From positions 1-64,000 of the forward strand of contig NZ_DEXW01000057.1 of assembly GCF_002364335.1 (NCBI RefSeq): a stretch of DNA of 64,000 nt, written 5' to 3'. The notes below the pieces were generated by a model that was not told the DNA's origin, ran no database searches, and saw only the letters and a list, made by a program, of their open reading frames with translations. A program made the translations under genes and the position numbers. The stretch comes from Winogradskyella sp. UBA3174 (GTDB lineage: Bacteria > Bacteroidota > Bacteroidia > Flavobacteriales > Flavobacteriaceae). Within the stretch, counting starts at the first letter, position 1, and each line of letters begins with the position of its first letter. Below, in pieces: positions 43,833-54,600 of this stretch.

Positions 43833-44306
43833 TTGGAAACATGTATCATTAATTCCCCTTTAGGTTGCACTAAAATTAGTGGAGATAAAGATGGTATTGC
43901 TTCAGTTTTAATAGTAAATACAGAAGAAGAGTTATCTGAAATAATTCCTGAAGAACTTCTAGAATGTGTAACACAACTGAAAGGTTATTTTAAAAACGAG
44001 CGTAAAACTTTTGACTTAAAACTTAATCCTGAAGGTACTATTTTTCAGAAAAAAGTTTGGCATCAACTCAAAACTATTCCTTTTGGTAAAACTATTTCTT
44101 ATCTAGAATTATCTAAACAGCTTGGAGATGTTAAAGCAATTAGAGCTGCAGCAAGTGCTAATGGTAAAAATCCTCTTTGGATTATTATACCTTGTCATCG
44201 CGTAATTGGCAGTGACGGGAGTTTGACTGGTTATGCTGGTAGTTTACATAGAAAACAGTGGTTACTTAACCATGAAAGTGAATACAAACAACAAACGTTA
44301 TTTTAA
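43833..44306 (+). CDS. ogt: Methylated-DNA-protein cysteine methyltransferase
   Basis: A 157-residue suicide repair protein that removes O6-alkyl groups from guanine. The acceptor Cys121 is in IIPCHRVIGSDGSLTGYAGS, and the DNA-binding helix region (ISYLELSKQLGDVKAIRAAASAN) is intact. The N-terminal domain is short, as in Ogt. The start is TTG at 43833; the visible ATG at 43841 is in another frame. It lies 5 bp after the CNNM gene and overlaps the next start by one base. Confidence 0.95.
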   Translation: METCIINSPLGCTKISGDKDGIASVLIVNTEEELSEIIPEELLECVTQLKGYFKNERKTFDLKLNPEGTIFQKKVWHQLKTIPFGKTISYLELSKQLGDVKAIRAAASANGKNPLWIIIPCHRVIGSDGSLTGYAGSLHRKQWLLNHESEYKQQTLF

Positions 44307-44827
44307 TGTATAAAATCACAACTAAATTTTTAAAACAATTTTTAAAAACCTCAACAATTTATAAATATGGTTTTAATTGGTCGCCAATGTATAAACGCAC
44401 TACTGCAAAACTTATTGAAGTCAGTGATGATTTATATTATGTAAAAATTAGATTAAAACTAAATTGGAAAAACCGTAACTACTCAGGTTCAATTTTTGGA
44501 GGTAGTATGTTGGCCGCAACAGATCCTATTTACATGATTCAACTCATTCAAATACTCGGAGATAACTATGTGGTTTGGGATAAAGCTGTTGAAGCGCGTT
44601 ATAAAAGACCCGCAAAGTCAACTATTTACGGTGAATTTATATTTTCTTCTGAAGAAATCACGAATATAAAAAAATCTGTCTCAGAAAACAATGAAACAGA
44701 TATTGTGAAAACACTAAATTTGGTCGATGAAAAACAAAACATAATTGCTACTTTTAATAAAACCGTTTATATCGCTGATAAGTACTTTTATAAAGAGAAG
44801 CTAAAGGCACGAAAAACAAATAATTAA
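44306..44827 (+). CDS. DUF4442 hotdog-fold protein (thioesterase-like)
   Basis: A 173-residue protein with the DUF4442 layout: a basic N-terminus (FNWSPMYKRTTAKLIEVSDD), the central helix region (GSIFGGSMLAATDPIYMIQLIQILG), and strands ending ATFNKTVYIADKYF. The hotdog fold suggests acyl-CoA thioesterase activity, but family members are not well characterised. The ATG overlaps the Ogt stop (TAATG), so translation is coupled. Confidence 0.8.
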   Translation: MYKITTKFLKQFLKTSTIYKYGFNWSPMYKRTTAKLIEVSDDLYYVKIRLKLNWKNRNYSGSIFGGSMLAATDPIYMIQLIQILGDNYVVWDKAVEARYKRPAKSTIYGEFIFSSEEITNIKKSVSENNETDIVKTLNLVDEKQNIIATFNKTVYIADKYFYKEKLKARKTNN

Positions 44828-44838
44828 TATCTATTTAA

Positions 44839-45990
44839 ATGAAATTTTTAAAAAAGGCACTCAAATTTATCGTTGTTATATTGGCACTCACAGTCGCTAT
44901 TTTATATGTTACAGATACAGACTATCTTATTAAAGCTGTAAGAACTATATATTTAAAAGGCCACACCACAGCCTATTTAGAAGATTATAAAGAGTTTGAT
45001 AATCAAACTATTAATGCGAGCGACAATCCTCAGTCTTGGCCAAATCACGCCAATTATAATAGTGTTGAGGAAACTAAAACACTTAGTGAATTACATAAGT
45101 CATCTGGAACTGTTGCCTACGTTATTATAAAAAACGACAGCATTTGGTTTGAGAATTATTATGACGGTTTTAATGAAGATTCAAAATCTAATAGTTTTTC
45201 GATGGCAAAAAGTTATATCTCTGGTTTGATGCAAAAAGCGATTCAAGATGGTTTTATAAAAAGTTTAGAGCAACCCGTTTGTGACTTTCTTCCTGAGTTT
45301 TGTGATGGTAAAGCGGCTAAAATGAAGGTTGGTGATTTATCGAGTATGAGTTCTGGTACCAATTGGGACGAAGCTTATTATTCTCCTTTATCTATAACAA
45401 CTCGTGCTTATTTTGATGACGATTTAGCTAAAGTAATGAATGGCTTAAAAATGGAAACAGACCCAGGTCAAAGCTTTAAATACGCAAGTGGAGATACACA
45501 AATGTTAGCTATGGTGATTGAAAAAGCTAGTGGTAAAAAAATCTATGATTACTTTGAAGAAAGCTTCTGGAAACCACTTGGTGCTGAAAACGAAACCCTT
45601 TGGCAGGTAGATAGTGAGGGTCACGATTTAGTAAAAGCATACTGCTGTATTGCCAGTAACGCCAAAGATTTTGCACGTTATGGTAGGTTATTTAAAGACC
45701 ATGGAAAATGGAATGGCAAACAAATTTTAGATTCTACTTTTATAGCAAAATCAGTGAAACCTCGTTTTAGCGATGGAGAAATGTATGGTTATGGTTGGTG
45801 GTTAGCCAAATTTAATGAAAAAGAGATTTTTTATATGCGAGGCCATTTAGGACAATTGGTTATTGTAATTCCTGAAGATAATTTAATTGTGATAAGACTT
45901 GGGCATGGTATTACAAAAGGAATTGACGATGCACATTCACCTGATTTTTATACCTTTATTGACGAAGCGTATGAAATGTTAGAAAAATGA
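44839..45990 (+). CDS. Class C beta-lactamase-fold serine hydrolase
   Basis: A 383-residue protein with a hydrophobic N-terminal segment (about 8-25) acting as signal or anchor. The serine beta-lactamase/PBP4 motifs are SMAK at 121-124 (nucleophile and general base) and a Y-x-S motif in FKYASGDTQM; the third motif is likely HLGQ (MRGHLGQLV). Such enzymes include esterases, DD-peptidases and 6-aminohexanoate hydrolases; the substrate is not evident. Its stop overlaps the next ATG (ATGA). Confidence 0.88.
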   Translation: MKFLKKALKFIVVILALTVAILYVTDTDYLIKAVRTIYLKGHTTAYLEDYKEFDNQTINASDNPQSWPNHANYNSVEETKTLSELHKSSGTVAYVIIKNDSIWFENYYDGFNEDSKSNSFSMAKSYISGLMQKAIQDGFIKSLEQPVCDFLPEFCDGKAAKMKVGDLSSMSSGTNWDEAYYSPLSITTRAYFDDDLAKVMNGLKMETDPGQSFKYASGDTQMLAMVIEKASGKKIYDYFEESFWKPLGAENETLWQVDSEGHDLVKAYCCIASNAKDFARYGRLFKDHGKWNGKQILDSTFIAKSVKPRFSDGEMYGYGWWLAKFNEKEIFYMRGHLGQLVIVIPEDNLIVIRLGHGITKGIDDAHSPDFYTFIDEAYEMLEK

Positions 45991-46700
45991 TCAATAAACT
46001 CAACCTAGAAAACATACTATTTTTAGATATTGAAACTGTTCCTGAAACAGAAAACTTCTCTGATTTAGATACAACCAAACAAGACCTTTGGGATGCAAAA
46101 TCGCGTTACCAAAGAAAAGAGGAATTCTCGGCTGAAGAGTTTTACGACAGAGCAGGTATTTGGGCCGAATTTGGAAAAATTATATGCATTTCTGTAGGCT
46201 ATTTTAAAATGGAAGGTGACCTTAGAACCTTTAGAGTCACCTCTTTTTATGGTGAAGAAGATAAAATTCTTAAAGACTTTAAAAGTCTACTTATTTCACA
46301 TTTTAGCTCAAACAAGCATTTACTTTGTGCACATAATGGTAAAGAATTCGACTTTCCATATATAGCAAGACGTATGATTATTCATAATATAGAATTACCA
46401 TACAAACTGAATCTCTTTGGTAAAAAACCTTGGGAAGTCCCACATTTAGATACTTTAGAACTCTGGAAATTTGGAGATTATAAAACGTATACATCTCTAA
46501 AGCTTCTAACCAATGTACTAGGCATTCCATCGCCAAAAGATGATATAGATGGGAGTGAAGTTTATCGTGTTTATTATAAAGAAAAGGAAATAGATCGCAT
46601 CATTGTCTATTGCGAAAAAGATACCATTGCAGTTGCCCAAATATTTCTTCGTCTTAGAGGAGATGAATTACTTCACGACAACGAAATAAAACATATATAA
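45987..46700 (+). CDS. Predicted 3'-5' exonuclease (RNase H-like, PolB exo2 type)
   Basis: A 237-residue DEDD-superfamily exonuclease. Exo I is FLDIETVPE with Asp14 and Glu16; Exo II is LCAHNGKEFDFPYIARRM; Exo III is DRIIVYCEKDTIAVAQIFLRL. This form matches the stand-alone predicted PolB-like 3'-5' exonuclease family. It is the last gene of the run from 42703 and is followed by a strong bidirectional terminator. A DNA-repair role alongside Ogt is possible but not shown. Confidence 0.88.
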   Translation: MINKLNLENILFLDIETVPETENFSDLDTTKQDLWDAKSRYQRKEEFSAEEFYDRAGIWAEFGKIICISVGYFKMEGDLRTFRVTSFYGEEDKILKDFKSLLISHFSSNKHLLCAHNGKEFDFPYIARRMIIHNIELPYKLNLFGKKPWEVPHLDTLELWKFGDYKTYTSLKLLTNVLGIPSPKDDIDGSEVYRVYYKEKEIDRIIVYCEKDTIAVAQIFLRLRGDELLHDNEIKHI

Positions 46701-46703
46701 GAA

Positions 46704-46730
46704 AAACCCAGAAGCTTTGCTTCTGGGTTT
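46704..46730. terminator. Bidirectional terminator between convergent genes
   Basis: AAACCCAGAAGC (46704-46715) pairs perfectly with GCTTCTGGGTTT (46719-46730) over a TTT loop, with A- and T-rich flanks. It ends the exonuclease operon and the reprolysin-like protease gene. Confidence 0.88.
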
Positions 46731-46757
46731 AATAATTACTCCTTAATTATTAGTTAT

Positions 46758-49700
46758 CTAATTCTTAATAAATTTCTTTGTAAGTATCTCATCTCCATCA
46801 TTTACTTTAATAAAGTAAATACCTCCGTCTAGTTTACCTACACTTATTTTTCCTTCAGATTTACCTTTAAGAACAGTTTTTCCAAGAATATCAATGATGG
46901 TATAATTGAAACTTTCTAAACTTGTTACTTTAACATTCAATATATCACCTTTTACAGGATTTGGATAAATGTTTAAATCAATTTCTGAAATCTCAGGAGA
47001 ATCACCATAGCCAACTATTTCTAGTTTGTCTTTCGTTCCTCTTGAAGTAGCACTAATACCTGTTATTATAACCTGATCTATAAATATTTGATCTTGATTA
47101 CCTGAGGCATCATTTTGAAATCTAAATCCTGAATTCACTGCAAAATTATATTGCGCTGGCGTAATTGAAACTGTCGCATTGTAAAATGTATTGTTTTCTA
47201 TATCTACACCTCTTGTCCATGTTTGCAGAGTATTCCAAGTAGAGCCATCAAAGAATCGTAACCAAAAGTCTTCCCCGTTTTCCATACTAAATACATAGAA
47301 ATGAAAATCAACTTCAATTTCTGTAAATGGTATCACATCAATATTAGATAACGTCATAGATGAAGCCACCCCAGAATTATCTCTAATTCTCACAGAGAAG
47401 TTACCTTCAAAAGAATTTGCAGATTGTACTCTTGCACAATCGTTTCCACCGTCAGCCCATCCGTCTAATCCAGTTTCAAAATAACCTTCATTTAAAACAA
47501 CATTAGAAGCACTACAAGGTTGACACGATGAACCACCACAATCAACTCCTGTTTCATTACCATTTTGAATACCATCATTACATGTTGCAGCATCAGGTTC
47601 TAATAACTGAACATCATCTATTGCAATATCTGCTTGCCAAGTGCTACCAACAAAACGATTAAATCTTAATTGAATATTACTACCTGCATAAGCTGATATA
47701 TCTAAATCTACGGTTAACCATTGATTGCCTTGGTTACCTGTTTGACTCCATAAACTTGTCCATGAAGAACCATCATCGTCAGAAACTTCTAACGCTATAG
47801 ATCCTATGTCTGCTGCACCAAACATGTGGTACTTAAAGCTAAATATTGGATTTGTTAATGACCCCAAATTAAAACAAGGAGATGTAATAATTGCTCTCTT
47901 ATCTGGATAACCAGTACCTTGTACAGAAGCCTCAACAAAAATATAATCTGATCCCTGTACAGCACTTGTAGGTCCTGTTCCTGCAGACGGCGTTCCTGCA
48001 TCGTCAACTAACCAATTTAAATCATCCATTGTAGATTGTGACCAAGCACCAATAGAGCCTTCAAAACCTTCTGTATAAGGATATGAAGAGACAGCACTGA
48101 CACATCCTGAAGATGGATCAGAAACATTAACTGTTCTTATAACTGCTGCTGCTGCATTGCCTGCAGAATCACTTACATTGTAAGTTACAGCATAAGCACC
48201 TGCATTATTTGTATTTACTGATCCCGCAATAACTATACTAGATGTTAAATTACCATCTAAATTATCTGTTGCTGTTGCGCCTTGTTCATTATAAGTGTCA
48301 CCAACTAATAAATTAACAGTAGACGAGCCAACCAAAACAATTACTGGTGGTGAAGTGTCTGCATTTACGCTTACTGTTCTTGTGACTTGATTTGCAGCAT
48401 TACCTGTTGCATCACTGACATTATAATTAACAAAATAAGTACCAGCAATAGCTGTATCAATAAAACCTGTAATTAAGATGTTAGAACTAATATCACCATC
48501 TAAATTATCTGTTGCTGTTGCTCCTAATTCATTATAGGCATCGCCTACATTTAAATTAATTACTGATGCTCCTATCAATGTTATAACTGGTGCCGTTGAA
48601 TCTGCATTAACTACTATTGTCCTTATAACTTCGCTAGCGTTATTGCCAGCAGCATCACTTACATTGTATGTTACAACATAAGACCCAACTGAATTTGTAT
48701 TAACTGTATCACCTCCTGTTACAATGCTAGGTGTTAAATCACCATCTATATTATCTGTAGCCGTTGCACCTTGTTCTACGTAATTACTACCAAGTTCTAA
48801 ACTTAAGTTTGAAGCTCCGTTTAATGAAATAACTGGTGCTTCAGTATCTGGTCCATTACCTTCAATAATAATAGTATAGTCCTCGACTTCACCGTACTGA
48901 AATGTCTCACATGCCGTTGGTAAAGCATTATATTTCATTGATACTCTCATTCGAGTTGAATTTTCTACAGCACTTGATGGCACGGTAAAACTTCCACTCA
49001 CTGGAGTAACTTGTGTTGGCGCTTGTGTAAATACTTGCTCGCCTGCATCCGTAAAGTCTCCGTCTTTGTTATAATCTATCCAAACAGAATAAGCCTCATT
49101 ATAAACGGTGCCATTCCAAGTTGGAGTAACAGAGATTGTATACTGAGTATCTTTAGTAAGCGTTGTAGAAACACCTGTGAAATCTGAGTAAAATTGTGCT
49201 CCAGAACTATTATCTATTGTGTTTAACTGAACTCTACTTATAAATTCATCATTTATATTTGTACTTGTAGAAGTACAATAATTTAATTGTAATTCTGTAG
49301 TCGTAAAGTTTACAGAACTACTATATGCTGAATTTGAACCTCCAGAACATTTGCTTCTTACCTGAGCTTCATATTGTGTTAAAGCAGTTAAGCCATTTAA
49401 ACTAGAAGAAATACCTGTTACAGCATTAGTCGTCCAAGTTGTTGTACCAACTTCACGATATCTTAAATCGTAAGATGATCCAGATACAGCATCCCAACTT
49501 AAAGTCGCAGAATTTGTAGATACGTTTGAAACGAGTATACTTGTTGGGACATCAGTATTACAGACAACTGGTGCTCCGATAGTAAAGTTAGAATTAGAAA
49601 TATCGAAGAAAATATTATTAGCTCCTCTAACCATAATTCTGTTCTGGTTACCTTCGCTATTTGGAACAACAATATCATGTGAACCATCATTTGGTACACC

Positions 49701-51494
49701 AGATGCTAATGAGATAGAATAGGTATCGCCTCCATCTGTAGATAAGAAAATGTCTACGTTTAAAGTATTAACTCCATTTCCAGTGGTTCCGGCAACATTC
49801 CAAGTTACAGTTTGCGACGTACCTGCATTCCAAGTTACATTTGTATTTGGTGCGTTAACCACAAAAGGGCCAGCTGTACCATTAACTGTAACTATCATAT
49901 CATCACTATTATTTGTTCCACCACCTGCTTGATTATCTCTTACTGTAAGTCTGAAATTTAAATTTCTAGCTACATTAGGTACTGCTTCCCATTGCCAAGA
50001 TGTTGACCCAGATTTAATAGTAGACAATCTTGGAAAATAACGATTGGTTTCTGTTGATGGATTAAATGATCTAAAAGCAACACCCGAAGTCGCATTAATA
50101 CTTGGGTTAGTTGACGCAGCGTTATTCTCATCATATTGTTCCCAACAATATGATAATGCATCACCACTATCTGCATCAGTTGCAGAACCATCTAATACAA
50201 ATGCTGTGCCTCTTGGAATCGTGTAATTTAATCCTGCATTAACTACAGGAACGTTATTCCCTGTATTTGTATTTGTTTGACAAGATGTTGTTTTAATATA
50301 ATTTGTTATCTGTTCAATTGATCTTGCATGAAAATATGGGTCGCTATTATTCTGCACATCAGTCGCACCTGTAATACCAGCATAACCCATAATTGTAGAA
50401 CCACTTCCTGGTTCCATTTGCGCGTTAGCCCCTTCATTTCCACCAAAAGTCCAAGTATGGTTTCCACCAAATTGGTGTCCCATTTCGTGTGCTACGTAAT
50501 CTACATCAAATGGATCCCCTTCAGGAACAACGTGAGATGTCCAACCACTTCCTTTTTGATTGTTAACACAAACACAACCAATACAACCTGCGTTACCGTT
50601 ATTTTGAAGATTAGCGAATAAATGACCAATATCGTAATTAGCCTCTCCTATAACACTAGTTAATGTGTTTTGTAATTGTGAATTATAACCACTCGTCGTA
50701 TTACCATAAGGATCTGAAGTTGTACTTGTATAAATAACATCATCAGTAGTTGCTATTAATTGTAATGTTAGATTAAAATCTGTTTCATAAATTCCATTAA
50801 CACGAGTCATTGTAGTATTCATAGCGGCTAAAGCTTGTGCTTTACTTCCTCCATGATACTGTGTGTATTCGCCAGTTGCAGAAATCGCCAATCTATATGT
50901 TCTTAATAAAGAGTCATCTGCGTTCTTCATTGAAATGCCACTATTAACTTTTCGATTAAGTTGCTCTGTTACTTGACATTCGAAATCGTCATTAAAATTT
51001 GTTCTATTCTTTCTATTAAAGACAATATGAACATTAGAACCATTACTAACAGGGTCTATAAATGTACTCGATCCGTCATTAGATAGAATCATAGCACTTA
51101 ATCCGTTTGGAGATAAACTAAACCTTAAAACTAAAGAGGGGTCATCTATACCTTGGCCAGCATAGGATCTAATTTCAGGGTATCTTGCCTGTAATTCAGG
51201 ATGCATCGTAGAGGCTTCTTTTATGGAAAAACGTTCTAATTTCCCATTATAATTAGGAATAGTAATAATAACATTAGAAGGTCTTCTGAAATTATTTCGT
51301 TTTGGAGCTGACTGTAATTGCTGTTTTAATGCATTTACATTTAAGCTAAAAAGATGAAATTCTTTTAGGTTTTTGTGGTTAGGCTTAGATAAGGAGCTTA
51401 GGGATGTTGTCTCTTTTTTCCAAAATTGTTTGCCTTGAGAAAACAGCAAACCTGAACTCATACAAACGATGAGCAACAATAATTTTATTTTCAT
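46758..51494 (-). CDS. T9SS-secreted reprolysin-like metalloprotease
   Basis: A 1578-residue secreted protease with a signal peptide at about 1-19 (LLFSQG) and a propeptide to about 190. The catalytic domain carries the zinc motif HEMGHQFGGNH at 336-346 and the Met-turn region SGSTIMGYAG. Next come Ig-like domains, an FN3 domain (SYDLRYREVGTTTW ... YEAQVRSKC), a GEVED domain (FQYGEVEDYTI), three DUF5011-like repeats (TDNIDGDLT/TDNLDGDIS/TDNLDGNLT), a MAM-like jelly roll (YPYTEGFEGSIGAWSQ) and a further CBM-like domain. The C-terminus (LNIYPNPVKGD ... GGIYFIKV) is a T9SS type A sorting domain. It neighbours an M14 protease sharing the FN3-GEVED module. Likely role: degrading proteins outside the cell. 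Confidence 0.92.
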   Translation of the reverse strand: MKIKLLLLIVCMSSGLLFSQGKQFWKKETTSLSSLSKPNHKNLKEFHLFSLNVNALKQQLQSAPKRNNFRRPSNVIITIPNYNGKLERFSIKEASTMHPELQARYPEIRSYAGQGIDDPSLVLRFSLSPNGLSAMILSNDGSSTFIDPVSNGSNVHIVFNRKNRTNFNDDFECQVTEQLNRKVNSGISMKNADDSLLRTYRLAISATGEYTQYHGGSKAQALAAMNTTMTRVNGIYETDFNLTLQLIATTDDVIYTSTTSDPYGNTTSGYNSQLQNTLTSVIGEANYDIGHLFANLQNNGNAGCIGCVCVNNQKGSGWTSHVVPEGDPFDVDYVAHEMGHQFGGNHTWTFGGNEGANAQMEPGSGSTIMGYAGITGATDVQNNSDPYFHARSIEQITNYIKTTSCQTNTNTGNNVPVVNAGLNYTIPRGTAFVLDGSATDADSGDALSYCWEQYDENNAASTNPSINATSGVAFRSFNPSTETNRYFPRLSTIKSGSTSWQWEAVPNVARNLNFRLTVRDNQAGGGTNNSDDMIVTVNGTAGPFVVNAPNTNVTWNAGTSQTVTWNVAGTTGNGVNTLNVDIFLSTDGGDTYSISLASGVPNDGSHDIVVPNSEGNQNRIMVRGANNIFFDISNSNFTIGAPVVCNTDVPTSILVSNVSTNSATLSWDAVSGSSYDLRYREVGTTTWTTNAVTGISSSLNGLTALTQYEAQVRSKCSGGSNSAYSSSVNFTTTELQLNYCTSTSTNINDEFISRVQLNTIDNSSGAQFYSDFTGVSTTLTKDTQYTISVTPTWNGTVYNEAYSVWIDYNKDGDFTDAGEQVFTQAPTQVTPVSGSFTVPSSAVENSTRMRVSMKYNALPTACETFQYGEVEDYTIIIEGNGPDTEAPVISLNGASNLSLELGSNYVEQGATATDNIDGDLTPSIVTGGDTVNTNSVGSYVVTYNVSDAAGNNASEVIRTIVVNADSTAPVITLIGASVINLNVGDAYNELGATATDNLDGDISSNILITGFIDTAIAGTYFVNYNVSDATGNAANQVTRTVSVNADTSPPVIVLVGSSTVNLLVGDTYNEQGATATDNLDGNLTSSIVIAGSVNTNNAGAYAVTYNVSDSAGNAAAAVIRTVNVSDPSSGCVSAVSSYPYTEGFEGSIGAWSQSTMDDLNWLVDDAGTPSAGTGPTSAVQGSDYIFVEASVQGTGYPDKRAIITSPCFNLGSLTNPIFSFKYHMFGAADIGSIALEVSDDDGSSWTSLWSQTGNQGNQWLTVDLDISAYAGSNIQLRFNRFVGSTWQADIAIDDVQLLEPDAATCNDGIQNGNETGVDCGGSSCQPCSASNVVLNEGYFETGLDGWADGGNDCARVQSANSFEGNFSVRIRDNSGVASSMTLSNIDVIPFTEIEVDFHFYVFSMENGEDFWLRFFDGSTWNTLQTWTRGVDIENNTFYNATVSITPAQYNFAVNSGFRFQNDASGNQDQIFIDQVIITGISATSRGTKDKLEIVGYGDSPEISEIDLNIYPNPVKGDILNVKVTSLESFNYTIIDILGKTVLKGKSEGKISVGKLDGGIYFIKVNDGDEILTKKFIKN
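48128..48850 (-). repeat. Three tandem ~80-residue DUF5011-like coding repeats
   Basis: Within the reprolysin-like protease, three successive segments of about 240 bp encode PVI-L-GAS...NVGD-YNE-GATATDN-DGD...YNVSDA-GN...RTV-VNA. The second and third units share more residues with each other than with the first, suggesting stepwise duplication. This stretch may be prone to copy-number change. Confidence 0.8.
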
Positions 51495-51594
51495 AATGTT
51501 TAGGTTAATTAATTAATAGCTTGCCTGAAATTAGATATTTTTAGAGTACCATTTCTTTTAACTCCTCTTTAACTTTCTTAAATATGAAAATATG

Positions 51595-51609
51595 CGGAAA
51601 TACCGTAAT
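51595..51609. promoter_or_regulatory. CGG-N5-CCGTAAT motif upstream of the reprolysin-like gene
   Basis: Reads GCGGAAATACCGTAAT in context, about 100 bp before the protease ATG. It aligns with the perfect palindrome at 25910-25928, sharing CGG, an A-rich spacer and CCGTAAT. Candidate shared operator; weak evidence. Confidence 0.3.
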
Positions 51610-51652
51610 TGAAAGTAGGAATTGATTTACCTGCTTTCAATTATGTCCATAA

Positions 51653-51679
51653 AAAAGCTCAGAACACATCTGAGCTTTT
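51653..51679. terminator. Terminator after the M14 protease gene
   Basis: AAAAGCTCAGA (51653-51663) pairs perfectly with TCTGAGCTTTT (51669-51679) over a 5-base loop. On the minus strand it follows the carboxypeptidase stop by about 20 bp and ends in a T-run. Confidence 0.85.
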
Positions 51680-51699
51680 ATAAGTTTATATTAATTTAA

Positions 51700-54600
51700 T
51701 TATTTGATAATCAATTTTTTAGTAATCCCATAGGAGCTATTAGATAATTGCACCAAGTAAACCCCTGCACTGTAACCATTTGTACTTACGCTATTTGTAA
51801 TAGTGTTAGTATTTAAATTATTTCTTAGGATTTCTCTACCTTGAATATCATATAACGTTAATAATGTTGCATCATTTAATTGACCTCTAACTATTATTTC
51901 CTTACGATCAGAATTGTTATAAACTTGAATATTATCTAAATCAGAGTCACCAACCGATAAAACGTTAGCATCAAATCTTAAGTAAAAACGTCCAGTATCA
52001 GATAAATCTGTAGCAGCAGTAAACGTGTATTCTGATGTATTTAAAAGCGTAAATGTATTTGTTAACGCATCCTCTAAATATATATTGTGGTTTAAACTAC
52101 TGTTTACAAGACTAATTGTTACTTGCACTCCTTGACCCAAGTTAACACCTAATGGAATAATAGGATTATTACTTATGTCTGAAGAACTAATGGCTTGTAT
52201 AGCCAAGTCTGTTCCTGTATTGTTCTCTACTAATTCTGAATAGATTGAAAAATCTGTTGGTGCACCGTCAAAATGACTTGCATCATAACCTAAATCTAAT
52301 CCTAAAGTTGCACTATCAGTAAAATAAACATCTGTGCTAAAATTTGAATTACTAGAGGTCATTAAAAGTGTACCATGCTCAACAGGGTTTGTTGTCCTTC
52401 CTGCAATAAAATCATCTGATGAACCAGCTGCTCGCATTGAAGGTGTAAATGATACTGAACCACCACCATCTTTAGATGAAACGAAGAACCCTTGTCCTGG
52501 TGTAATTAATGTATTTGGGTTGGCATCTGCATAAGCTAAATTCCAAATTGTCCAATAACTTCCATTTGAAGCATCAGAGTCATAACCATATACTGCTACA
52601 CTTTCAGAATCAAACTCTGATATATTAGCAAGAATGAAATCTTCTAATTTAATATAAGAAGGATATGGATTCCCTATAAGGTTCCATACTTCATACACAG
52701 TTCCTGTTTTAAAAATTGGTACATTTAAATTACCTGTAGTTGCAGAACCTGTAAATGTAAATATTTGATTTGCATCTATTGAAGCTACTCTGTAGCCTTT
52801 ACCAGCTTCGAGGGGTGTAGTTTCAGTGTTAGAAAATGTAAGATAGTCACTTACTGACTTGTCAAAAGGACCAAATAAATATAAGGTCTCTGTAGGGTTA
52901 GCTAAAACATTTGTATTGTTAGAAAGAAAATCAACAAAACTCTCTCCACTAAATGGTGGAGAAACTAAATCATTTCTATTGGTATTAGAATTAACATAAC
53001 GATTATACTTTAAGTCTCCTGAAGCAGAACCTTCTAATAATAAGCTTGAAAATTCATTTGAATCTGAATTCATAATAAACTCACCATTATTAATAATATT
53101 TCCATTTACTGTAATAGCATTTGCTTTGTTAACATTGATTTCTGCACCAGTATTAACTGTAATATTATTTATACTAATGTTGGTGTTTGCATTATAGATT
53201 CCATCTAAAATCATTGTATTTAATAAACCTGTTGAACCATTTGGTGCATTAGGGTACCAAGTACTACTCGTATATAAAAGACCGTCATATAAATAAACAT
53301 CATAATCCTCAACCTCACCATACTGAAAATCTTCACAAGCATCATCTTGGATTGAACCAGGTGTGCCACTGTATTTCATTAATACACGCATTCTTGTATT
53401 ACCTGTAGCGGCAGAAAGGGGAACTGTAAACGTATCAGATACTGGTGTTGTTTGGTTAGCACCATCTTCTAGTATTTTTTCAGAACCTTCAAAAGATCCA
53501 TTTTTATTAAAATCTATCCAAACTGACACAGACTCGTCAAATAAGGATCCGTTCCAAAATTTAGATACAGCAATACTATTGCCAGTACTACCTATTTGAA
53601 TAGGATCAAAAATAGTTGATCCTGTCAAATCTGAATATCCAGAAGTTGTACTCGAAGAAGTATCATTTAAAGTACCATTTAAAGTAACTCCTCCAATGTA
53701 TTCGTCTGCAATACTATCACCAATAGCAGTACAATATGTTAAGTCAGTCGTTGTAAAGTTTACTGAAGCACTATAATCAGAAGTTGTAGATGTACATCTA
53801 CTTCTAACTTGTACTTCATAATCTGTTATTTGCTCTAAACCAGTGATTGAATAACTCGCTGCTAGTAAATCTGTAACTTCTACCCATGTAGGAGACGTTG
53901 TTTCACGATATCTTATATCATAAGTTGCAGATGGAATATTATCCCAAGTGATGTCTGCAGTAAATGCTGTTATTGTGTTTGCTGCTAAACTAATTGGTAT
54001 TGATGTAGTACAGGGAATTGCAAGACTTATTACTTTAAAATCGTCAACGTAAAAACCTTCGGCATTTGCACTATAATTTTCAAAAACATTGTTTGTATCT
54101 GATCGCATTCTAAATCTAAAAAGTACATTTGAAGCACCAAAGAATGGTGAATTATTAGAACCATCAATAACAATTTCTTCCATTACCCAATTATCCATCT
54201 GATCTCCATCATAGATATGACCAGAACTATTATTGCCTTGAAACGCTTCGTTAGTTGCTGACTTTACGACATGATCATTTGTGTCTGCAGAACTCTTTGG
54301 CTTCGTATATTTGCCATTAAGCGTTGTCCAAGTGGTTCCATTAGTAGAGGCTTGAAATTCTATTAAATCAAAATTTCTTTCAATATCCCATTTGCTATAA
54401 AATTGAACTAAGACCTCGTCCGAATTTGATAAATCAAACCCACTAACTGTGGTCATTGTTTTTGTTGTATTGTTAGCATAAGGTACAGCATCACCTGTTC
54501 TAAATGCTCTATTCCCAGTATAACCACCAGTACTTGTTCTGTTCCATCCAGTATTATTCCAATCTGAGAAACCTACTTGCGGATCACTAAATAATAAAAC

